A stretch of 64,000 bases of DNA from Prorocentrum cordatum (Eukaryota; Sar; Dinophyceae; Prorocentrales; Prorocentraceae). Below the pieces are notes generated by a model. That model worked only from the letters and a program-made list of their open reading frames with translations. It was not told the origin of the DNA and ran no database searches. Position numbers and translations under genes: made by a program. Where the stretch lies: contig CAUYUJ010009446.1 in the NCBI GenBank assembly GCA_963575745.1, positions 1,058,740-1,122,739 on the forward strand. The letters are read 5' to 3'. Positions 44,142-52,159 of this stretch are shown piece after piece; the first letter of the stretch is position 1, and the number at the start of each line of letters is the position of its first letter.

Positions 44142-44729
44142 ATGGCTTTGTCGGCGAAAGCCCTTGACGAGCAGTATGGCCCAGAGCTGTCGCGGCCTCC
44201 CTTGGCCGACTGCGGCAGCCCGTTTTATTTGCATCAGGCGCTCGTTGCAAAGGGTATCCAGGTCAGTCACCAGGCGTGCAAGGTTTGGTGGGTCAAGTAT
44301 CGGGTTGTGCCTGGCAAGGTCAGTATTTCTAGCGCCAAGGAGCTGGAGGAGCAGCACGGCTCTGCCATCCGCCATCTGGGCATCGAGTATAATACAGCTT
44401 TCAAATTATGTGGGGCGCTCCGACGGTTGGATCCACCACTGTATGTGTCAAATCCGGTCGCAACGGCGTGGCTACTGCAGTATTCTTCCAAAGAGACGCT
44501 TGTCATAGTGCAGAACGCTGGCCATTTGGAGACCTGGTATGGAGAACGTATTCGCACAGACATGCCCGAGGGGACTACTGACGGGGCCGTCTTGAAGCAG
44601 TGGCTCCTGGGACATTTATCTGTATCTGCTGACGCCAGGGTATGCCAGAAGTGGCTCAGCACGGAGTGGGGCGCCAAGGGAGCATTGAATACTGCGCCTC
44701 ACCAGCCAAAGCAGTCCATATCATTGTAG
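44142..44729 (+). CDS. Three-repeat helical protein, probably DNA-binding or element-derived
   Basis: The ATG at 44142, the first after the relict spliced leader, gives a 195-residue protein. The frame is also open upstream to 43881, but that part is low-quality sequence. The protein consists of three ~60-residue repeats: residues 8-54 (LDEQYGPEL … KVWWVKYR), 68-114 (LEEQHGSAI … ATAWLLQY) and 129-175 (LETWYGERI … CQKWLSTEW). Each begins with an acidic helix with a (Y/H)G turn, has a middle Leu/Ala helix, a V(S/Y)VS-like turn and a final Trp-containing helix, as in helix-turn-helix arrays. I do not recognise a named family. The tail (residues 176-195) is polar. The gene sits between (TTG)n-anchored repeats and is followed by an inverted repeat, so it may belong to a mobile element or be a retroposed gene. 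Confidence 0.6.
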   Translation: MALSAKALDEQYGPELSRPPLADCGSPFYLHQALVAKGIQVSHQACKVWWVKYRVVPGKVSISSAKELEEQHGSAIRHLGIEYNTAFKLCGALRRLDPPLYVSNPVATAWLLQYSSKETLVIVQNAGHLETWYGERIRTDMPEGTTDGAVLKQWLLGHLSVSADARVCQKWLSTEWGAKGALNTAPHQPKQSISL

Positions 44730-44752
44730 GACCTACAGACAGTACCGGCGTC

Positions 44753-44815
44753 GTACTGGTTTACCGTGGTTTCCTATTCTAGCGTCAGGAACATGTTACC
44801 ACGAAAAACCAGTAC
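44753..44815. repeat. 18 bp inverted repeat downstream of the gene
   Basis: GTACTGGTTTACCGTGGT (44753-44770) pairs with ACCACGAAAAACCAGTAC (44798-44815) at 16 of 18 positions, with a 27-base loop. Just before it, CAGTAC (44740) and GTACTG (44753) form a second small hairpin. It could act in RNA 3'-end formation or be an element terminus. Confidence 0.65.
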
Positions 44816-45104
44816 AGGTGTCCAGCGTTGGAACAGGGGGAAAAGTCGTATACTAAGCTAGCTTACAGAAAATGTTACCACAACAAGTCACTGTACCCAT
44901 GCGCCAGTGTAGTAGCCAAGGTCGTCCGCAGGCCACGAAGTGAAGTGTCCGAACGTCATAGGGCGGGAAGCTGGGCGTGGGTGGTGGCGAAGAGTCGTTC
45001 GGAAATGTGGTAGAGCTTGAACCGGCCCCCCCACAAAGTGGGGGTATTGCCCGCCTCCTATGAAAACCCTGGCACTGGTGAGAACGGAGTGTCCCCACGT
45101 GCTA

Positions 45105-45107
45105 GTA

Positions 45108-45140
<33 letters not shown>

Positions 45141-45215
45141 GGCGTTGTTGTTGATTTCTGACTTCTGAAGAATAATTGTTGTTGATCCCCCCCGTCCGGT
45201 GCACATTGTTTTTTC
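45105..45215. repeat. (TTG)n-anchored repeat, right copy
   Basis: Counterpart of 43141-43260. The two flank a ~2 kb stretch containing the gene at 44142-44729. Confidence 0.55.
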
Positions 45216-45469
45216 GATTGAAGTGCCCTTCCCGGGGCTCGCACCCTGTTTTTTATTAGGGAAAGGCTTGAGGGTCAAAATGTGTCGGTGGCCCCCGGTT
45301 TGCAACAACAACGGCTCCCGCTTGAGATTTCCACGCAATTTAGCCAGGAGTCCCGGTCCCGCCCGAGACTTCCTCGCGTTTTATGCAGGAGTCGCGCTCT
45401 CGCTTGGGACTTCCTTAAAATGTATTATCCCGGCGCTCTGGAGTCGCGCTCTCGCTGGAGACCTGCCCC

Positions 45470-45965
45470 TCGCTTTGTTTCGTGGCCCCGTTGCAGCCCT
45501 TCGTGGCCCCCTCGCTTCCCTTCGTGGCCCCGTTGCAGCCCCTCGTGGCCTCCTCGCAGCCCTTCGTGGCCCCGTTGCAGTCCTTCCTGGCCCCCTCGCT
45601 TTGCTTCGTGGCCCCGTTACAGCCCTTCGTGGCCCCCTCGCTGCCCTTCGTGGCCCCGTCGCAGCCCTTCGTGGCCCCGTTGCAGCCCTTCGTGGCCCCG
45701 TTGCATCCCTTCGTGGCCCCGTTGCATCCCTTCGTGGCCCCCTCGCTGCCCTCGTGGCCCCATATATGCATGCCCTTCGTGGCCCCCGCTCGTTCGCGCC
45801 CGTGGTGGCCCCATATGCATATGTCCTACGTGGCCCAGTTGCTACCCTCAGTGGCCCCATCGTTGCCTTCTGTGGCCCCGCATTATCTGCCCTTCGTGGC
45901 CCCCGCTCGTTCGCGCTCTTCGTGGCCCCATACGCATTCCCTTCGTGTCCCCGCTGTTGCCCCTC
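45470..45965. repeat. 21 bp tandem array, about 24 units
   Basis: CTTCGTGGCCCCGTTGCAGCC-like units, alternating GTTGCAGCC and CTCGCTGCC endings. Since 21 is divisible by three, all six frames stay open and give heptapeptide repeats (for example RGPVAAL). No start context or domain supports a real protein. Confidence 0.9.
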
Positions 45966-46014
45966 GTGGCCTACTTCGTGTCCTTGTGGCCCTGTTGTCG
46001 TTCTCTTTCGCTCT

Positions 46015-46052
46015 CGCTTTCGCTCGTCGCCGTCATCGTCGTCGTCGCCGTC

Positions 46053-46084
<32 letters not shown>

Positions 46085-46090
46085 TGTCGG
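46015..46090. repeat. (CGT)n triplet repeat
   Basis: CGTCGT triplets with CGCCGTC interruptions. The rest of 46091-46860 shows no identified gene; short frames lie on both strands. Confidence 0.85.
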
Positions 46091-46860
46091 TCCCCTGTCC
46101 GTCCCTCTTGGGGTCGGTCGACCGTCCGCGGCCGCCCCGCCGATCAGCGCTGCCGCTGGCCAGGCCGACAGTCCGCGGCCGCCCCGCCGCTTGCCGGGGC
46201 CCAGCCTGAAGGGAAGAACGGTATACCCTTCCAAAAGGGGTTCGATCGAAGACGAAGAGGGCGGGCATCGAGGGTTTGGGAAATAGGCGTTATTGGACAC
46301 TCGAGCAGATAAGGGCGAACAGTCTTAAAATTATTGCTGTTGTTGTTGATACTCGCGGTCCGGCTGGCTGCCGTAGCGGCGCGGTGGCCTGGGGGATGAG
46401 CAAGGGCGCGTCGCGCGTGCAGCTCACCCCTGAGACGCTGGACGTCCTCCCGGAGATCTTGAAGAGCGCCCCGTGGAGCGGGAGGGGCGTGAGGTGGCTC
46501 AGGGAGAACATGCTCATCAATAATGGGAACGCAGAAAACGTAATCATCGTGATGAGCAGTGTCAGTTTGTAGCTCAGGACACGGATGCCGTGGAGGTGGC
46601 CGCACCGCATGAAAGCTGGTCGTCTCCCTCCGGAGTCTTGCCCGTCTCGCAGCTGAGGAAGTATGCCGTGGCGAGGTCACCACGCGCGGTGCGAAGACTG
46701 GGGCGGCGGCGCAGGCCATTGCGGCGGAGGGTTCGGGGGGAGAGCGACATGACTCAGTCCCGGAGTGAAAGGCCCCGGTTGCGGTCTTACCGGGCTGGAA
46801 GGCGCGGAAGGCTTCGCGTCCAGGCCGCGCTTTGTTCTTGTTGGGATTCGGGCCGAGACT

Positions 46861-46886
46861 AGAGAGAGAGAGAGAGAGAGAGAGAG

Positions 46887-46960
<74 letters not shown>

Positions 46961-47045
46961 AACAAATAGAAACATAAAGAGAGAGAGAGAGAGAGAGCGA
47001 GAGAGAAAAAAAGAGAGACAGAGAGAGAGAGAGCGAGAAAGAGAG
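46861..47045. repeat. (GA)n – (CAA)n – (GA)n composite microsatellite
   Basis: GA run at 46861-46887, CAA run at 46888-46966, then a GA run to 47045. Confidence 0.92.
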
Positions 47046-47402
47046 AAACACACCCTGAATACTTTCAAGGGTCGAGTTAATCAATGGTTGACAGGGCCTT
47101 GCGCTCCGCTAGACCAATGGCATCGGACGCCCCGCGTCGACCGAACCCCAGGACATCCTGGGAAACTCGAGTGGTTTGCGGGAAAACCGCTTGGTTCCGA
47201 AAGGTTTACAATCTAACGCGCAGCAGCTGAGTGCCTTTGGTGTATTTTTCCATGTGGTCCACGTCGCGTGCTTTCCCAGTTTCTCGTCTCGTACTACACC
47301 ATGCGCTTGCTCATTCGGTTTGTTCCTTTCCTCGGTTTGTTTGTTTCCTCGTTTTTCTCCCCTCGGTTAGGGGGATGGGTCTCCCTGGGCAGGTCGCCAG
47401 CG

Positions 47403-47615
47403 GACAAGGCGGAGGAGGAAGACGAGGAGGAGGAGCAGGAGGAGGAGCAAGAGGAGGAGGAGGAGGAAGAAGAGGAGGAGGTGGATGATGGGGAGGGGGA
47501 CAGAGGAGGAGGAGGAGGAGGAGGAGGAGGAGGAGGAGGAGGAGGAGGAGGAGGAGGAGGAGGAGGAGGAAGAGGAGGAGGCGGAGGCGGAGGCGGAGGC
47601 GGAGCAGGACACCCG
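47403..47615. repeat. (GGA)n / (GGAGGC)n repeat
   Basis: A purine triplet tract of ~210 bases ending in GGCGGAGGCGGAGGC. From 47616 to 48030 the sequence is unique or C-rich with no gene seen. Confidence 0.9.
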
Positions 47616-48034
47616 AAAACATGTTGTGGTAAATTGCGAAAGCACTTGAAATTCCTGCAAAGCTCCCCCCGGGCAGCGCGCCCGCAGGCGCCCGGGCACT
47701 CGCGGGCGCCAGATGGCCCGGCGCAGCAGCCTCGCGCTGCTCGCATTCTGGTCGCGCTTCGCGCCCGCCTTGGCCCAGGGCGCGGCCGTGGACGTCGGAG
47801 GAGGAAAAGATATTGTTCCTTTACCTCTAGGCCATAACGCGCGGTATGTTCCCCCCCTCCCCACTCCCCCCCCCTCCCCCCCCTCCCTAAAGGTAGCGCT
47901 TCTCCCCGCCCAGTGCCGCAGAGCGTCTGGCACCACAGTCTGTCACGGTGGAGGGCGCAGGCGTTACGTTATGCCACCCCCTTCCCCCCATAACGCCCGT
48001 TATCGCCGCGAGTAAAGTATGCTCTCAAAGGTAC

Positions 48035-48059
48035 AGCTACCCCACGACGACGACGACGA

Positions 48060-48118
<59 letters not shown>

Positions 48119-48139
48119 ACGACGACCACGACCACGACC

Positions 48140-48216
<77 letters not shown>

Positions 48217-48236
48217 CACGACCACGACCACGACGA
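48035..48236. repeat. (GAC)n with (GCC GAC)n and (CACGAC)n blocks
   Basis: About 200 bases of GAC triplets in three phases. Poly-Asp, poly-Thr and poly-Arg/Val frames are artefacts. Confidence 0.95.
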
Positions 48237-48824
48237 GCGGCCCTGCCTGCGAGCGAGCCGCGGGCCGCCGCCGCAGGGCCTGCTCTGGGCTGCTGCGGGG
48301 GCCGCGGCGCCGCCCTCACCTCGTTGTCGCCTTTTTGGGCCTCCTGGGAGGCTCTCGTCGCCACCGCTGGATTCGCCTCCTGGTCAGAATGCCCCCCAGG
48401 AGAGGTCCGGGGAGTGGCGGTACCAGTGCGTTCTGGTTTCCCAGGACGGGTGCGCCGGCACGTCCTCGGCGGTCGCCAACTCTGGACGCGAGCGCGGGAT
48501 GGTACGATCGAAATGGGTACGAAAAGAATGGGCACGAAGACCGACATCATGTCTCATGTCTGGTTCAGTCAGTTCAGGGCTCGCTGTCGGTTCAGCCGCG
48601 TACGCTGTCCATTTGAGACAGAGGACCGCCTGCCCAACAGAGGCCGCTGTTGGTTTGGGACAACATTTGTTGTTGGGCATCGTATCCAATTTTTCCGCAC
48701 CCATCTCGGGCGTCCAGAACGGGAGGGGGGGCAGACCAGCGGGAGCGAGGTTCCAGGTCTTCGGGTTCGTTTTCGTGCGTCCTTGTCAGTTCTCGGTGGT
48801 TCTCCAGCCTCGGGGTGCGTTCCA

Positions 48825-48940
48825 ACAGCTGCGCCTCGCCGAGGGCGTTCTGGGGCTTGCCCGGATCATCCCGAACGGCCGCCAGAGTCCAGAAAGCCGA
48901 GTTGCGATCCGAAAGCCAGAGGGCAATTTTGGGGGGAGCT
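48825..48940 (+). repeat. Dispersed ~110 bp repeat, copy 3
   Basis: Contains CAGCTGCGCCTCGCCGAGGG, ATCCCGAACGGCCGCCAGAG and GAGTTGCGATCCGAAAGCCA, as at 24672 and 36785. Confidence 0.7.
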
Positions 48941-49067
48941 GCGTTCCCCCTCTGGGTGGCCCATCGGCTTCGGCACTCCATCCCGAGAGATCGTCGATGC
49001 GATGGCTCCCTTTAGGGGGGTAAGGGCCGCAGCTCCCCCAGTCATGGTTGGTCAAGGGGGCAGGGGG

Positions 49068-49072
49068 CGGCA
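49068..49072. repeat. Copia target-site duplication, left copy
   Basis: CGGCA, repeated at 58984-58988. Confidence 0.75.
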
Positions 49073-49260
49073 AGTTGAGATTATTATGTCTAGGACCTGT
49101 TAGGCATGTTGTCTCATACGCTAGAAGCAGTACCGTACTGTAACGTACTGGCTCAAGTCAAAGCAGTAAAATATTATCATCTTTATTGCCATTAGTTCAT
49201 ATAGCTTTCGCTTAAAGAACTTAATATTTCCAGTTCAGGATTTTCATCAGAATCTGGAGT
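49073..49260 (+). repeat. Copia 5' LTR
   Basis: It starts AGTTGAGATTATTATG and ends CATCAGAATCTGGAGT. It matches the 3' LTR at 187 of 188 positions (a T/G difference near 49173). The termini lack the usual TG…CA. No TATA-like element is obvious. Confidence 0.9.
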
Positions 49261-49261
49261 T

Positions 49262-49279
49262 TGGTAGCGGAGCCAGTCG
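49262..49279 (+). promoter_or_regulatory. Primer binding site for initiator tRNA-Met
   Basis: TGGTAGCGGAGCCAGTCG begins one base after the LTR. The first 12 bases resemble TGGTATCAGAGC, the copia site complementary to the 3' end of initiator tRNA-Met; the tRNA 3' CCA pairs with TGG. Confidence 0.75.
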
Positions 49280-49462
49280 GCTCCCTGCCTTCTGGCTCTC
49301 TCTCTGCCGCAGGACATACAGTTACGGCATCGACGACACCTACGAGATTATCATCCCCTGGTGTAGTCTGATATTTGGGTTATTTCAGTATATCAAGATA
49401 TACATTACCAGACACAGAGTTGGATCAAACACGGTTTATTTATCTGAAGTTCGGTTGAAAAT

Positions 49463-52159
49463 ATGTTGGCCTCTCCACAGACTACTCCACTCTCCCTCAA
49501 GCAGTATTCTAAGGACATACCGCCGGGCTGGCGGCCAAGGGCATATCCAATTCGTGAGTATCGAGAAGCGCTGGAGATATGGAGTCGACTCACGAGGTTG
49601 GAACAGGACCAGCTCGGCGCAGCGGTCATGAGCAGGCTAGAAGGCCCGGCACTGCGGGCAGCTCAAGATCTACGCGTGACACGACTGGATCAGGCAGGCA
49701 ACGTTGTGAATTACCGTGGCATCGAGGCGGTCAGCTTACCAAGAGTTGCAGCCATATTGGACGGTCAAGGCAACGAACTCGCCCCACTACAGCACAGTGG
49801 AATCAAGATTCTGAATGACAGATTGTTTGAGATGTATGGACTGGACGATCAAGATTTGGCCTGGACATCACTGGACATATTCTTTACGCTACGTCAGGGA
49901 TCCAGTCAGGACTTCATCTCGTATCTCTTCGAGTGGGATCACTTGTACGAAGAAGCTGAACGATATGGAGGATTACAAATGGGCGAGTCAGCAAAGGCGT
50001 GGCTTTTCTGGTCACGGACGACATTCGCTGATAAGACTCTCGCGGATCTACGCTTAAAAGTCAATGGAGATCTCAACAGATGGCGCGAGATGGTTCAATT
50101 GCAGTTGAAGGTAAGCAAGAACGAGATGGCAGCTAACGAACAGCACGTTGGATATAAGAACTACTGGGAAGATTCAGACTCCTGGACAAGAGAGTATGAA
50201 TACGACTACGACAACTACTACGAGGATGATGAGGAGTACTACGACGAGTGGTACGACGAAGAGTATGATGAAGATGATGATTGGTATGACGACAATGGAG
50301 ATCAAGATGGATACGGAGGCGCAGCAGCAGGTGGCACTTCATCATCTCTTCCATCCCCATCGACACCGGACGAGGACTACTGGCAGCATGTACGCGGAAA
50401 AGGATCATACGGCAAAGGAAAGGGCAAGGACGACAAAACCGGCAACGGCAAGAACGGCAAGAAAGGAGGTAAGAAACGACAAGGAGATCAGTGTACGCTA
50501 TGTGGATCAAGATGGCACAATTCAGAGACCTGCCCTCTCAAAGATGATCAGAAAGAGGACAACGCGTATCAGATTGACGAGCAGTATGATGAAGAATACT
50601 ACGGACAAGGAAAAGGTTATCGCAAAGGAAATCGCAAAGGTAAAAGACGTGGCAACGGCAAAGGATACGATCGAGATCGGCACCGAGGCTATCAAGACAA
50701 TCGAGGATCTCACGACCATCATCGACGCGATGTTCCACGTTTCGGCAGAAGCGACTTCCAACAGCGACAGCAGAAAGGCAAAGGACGTGGCAAGAAAGGA
50801 TACCGATCAAAAGGAAAAGGCTACGACCAACGACGACAGTTCTATCAAGACACTGATCGCGAAGACGACGCATATGGGAGCTACACGACCTTGCCGGCCA
50901 TCCATGAACAACAAGAACCAGACGAACAGGCAGCAGTACCAAATGAGACGTCCACGTACGACAAGAACATCATGACACGGACCCCTCTATCTTCAGGAGC
51001 GTGCCAGTTCGTACCTACCTCGACGGCGGCAGAGAGAACACCGACGCGGAAAGGATCAGCATGCGACGACATATTCGGCACCGGAGAGAGAACCACAGTT
51101 GGACAGGGACAACCACGGCATCCACCTGGGTTAGGCCCAGCAGCTACGGCGACTGGCGCGACGAGCTCAAGCTTTTCGGCATCATCAAGCGCAGTTTCGG
51201 TTTCTGCGTCTATTCATACCTGTTACAGATGTTTCTCAGCGGCGATTGCGAAGTGCGGCACGTGTAACCGTTCGTTTTGTATATGTCACGGATTCAAAGG
51301 ACACTTGATGGTGATGTGCTCTTCTTGTCTGGATATCTCAGCCGCCCGGCAGCAACAACAGCATCAATCACAGCAAGACGCACAGTCACCAGGGACCACT
51401 TCTCAGCAGCAGACCACACCGAGCTCTGATGACACGTCATCAAGTTGGATGTTGATACCTAGACCGGACGAATCGCAGATTCAGGACGAACCAGAGGAGT
51501 TTGCAGCGTTGCCAGCTTCTGGCAACCCGTTCAAGAACTTGGCGGTCATCAACGGAGTCAACGTCATCGGCCTCATCGTAGACCCTGGAGCAGCTCGCGG
51601 TCTTATCGGAAGTGCTACTCTTCGAGAGATCTTCGACAAGCTACTACGACCTCGCGGCCTGATGAAACACGTGATGTGGCATCGTTCAAAGAACAAGTTC
51701 ACGGGCATCTCATCACAGCCCCAGCACAGCATCGGTATATGTGTATTTCCTATTGGTCTGGTTGGAATGAAGCATGCTTACTTTTCTTGCGATGTCATCA
51801 CAGGCCAGTCAGCAAACTGTCCTGGACTCATTCCACTACAGACTCTGTTACGACTCGGCAGCATCATATCGTGCGGACACTTCCAGAATCAAGACGGACT
51901 TCTGGGACTGAGACTCGGCAATGGCGAGATGTGCTCACAGAGGATTCTCTTGACGGACTCATCGCACTACTTACTTCCGATCGACAACTTCGACAAAGAA
52001 AAGAACGACGTGTGGAACAAAACTGTACTTCAGCATCAGCAGGAAGTGGACGACGGAGCACATCAGCAAGGACAGCATCATCACGGAGTCACTCTCATAT
52101 CCATGATCGACGGCAACGACCGAGCACCACATGAGGACCACGGGGCTCATTTTCATTGA
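49463..52159 (+). CDS. Copia Gag–protease polyprotein
   Basis: 898 residues from the first ATG after a 200-base leader. The capsid-like N-terminal half (1-225) is helical and contains SLDIFFTLRQGSSQDFISYL. Residues ~233-285 are extremely Asp/Glu/Tyr-rich, and ~312-340 Gly/Lys-rich. A CX2CX4HX4C zinc knuckle (C344, C347, H352, C357) binds RNA. A second Cys/His cluster at 587-622 (CX2CX7CX2CX4CXCH … CX2C) looks like a treble-clef or B-box-type zinc module, unusual in Gag. The protease has DPGAARGLIG with the catalytic Asp at 707 in place of the common D(S/T)GA. The frame ends at TGA 52157-52159. The integrase frame is open from 52135, so the two overlap by 25 bases in the -1 direction. Confidence 0.88.
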   Translation: MLASPQTTPLSLKQYSKDIPPGWRPRAYPIREYREALEIWSRLTRLEQDQLGAAVMSRLEGPALRAAQDLRVTRLDQAGNVVNYRGIEAVSLPRVAAILDGQGNELAPLQHSGIKILNDRLFEMYGLDDQDLAWTSLDIFFTLRQGSSQDFISYLFEWDHLYEEAERYGGLQMGESAKAWLFWSRTTFADKTLADLRLKVNGDLNRWREMVQLQLKVSKNEMAANEQHVGYKNYWEDSDSWTREYEYDYDNYYEDDEEYYDEWYDEEYDEDDDWYDDNGDQDGYGGAAAGGTSSSLPSPSTPDEDYWQHVRGKGSYGKGKGKDDKTGNGKNGKKGGKKRQGDQCTLCGSRWHNSETCPLKDDQKEDNAYQIDEQYDEEYYGQGKGYRKGNRKGKRRGNGKGYDRDRHRGYQDNRGSHDHHRRDVPRFGRSDFQQRQQKGKGRGKKGYRSKGKGYDQRRQFYQDTDREDDAYGSYTTLPAIHEQQEPDEQAAVPNETSTYDKNIMTRTPLSSGACQFVPTSTAAERTPTRKGSACDDIFGTGERTTVGQGQPRHPPGLGPAATATGATSSSFSASSSAVSVSASIHTCYRCFSAAIAKCGTCNRSFCICHGFKGHLMVMCSSCLDISAARQQQQHQSQQDAQSPGTTSQQQTTPSSDDTSSSWMLIPRPDESQIQDEPEEFAALPASGNPFKNLAVINGVNVIGLIVDPGAARGLIGSATLREIFDKLLRPRGLMKHVMWHRSKNKFTGISSQPQHSIGICVFPIGLVGMKHAYFSCDVITGQSANCPGLIPLQTLLRLGSIISCGHFQNQDGLLGLRLGNGEMCSQRILLTDSSHYLLPIDNFDKEKNDVWNKTVLQHQQEVDDGAHQQGQHHHGVTLISMIDGNDRAPHEDHGAHFH

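Noticed and set aside
45199-46312. Three overlapping plus-strand ORFs of 276-336 residues and a minus-strand ORF of 295
   Set aside because: All stem from the 21 bp array, which keeps every frame open.
47948-49103. 222- to 334-residue ORFs with poly-Asp, poly-Thr or poly-Arg
   Set aside because: They read through (GAC)n and then GC-rich sequence containing a dispersed repeat.
52156-52158. TTG as a genuine start for the copia integrase
   Set aside because: The frame is open further upstream and overlaps the Gag-protease frame. Frameshifting explains it better than a non-ATG start.
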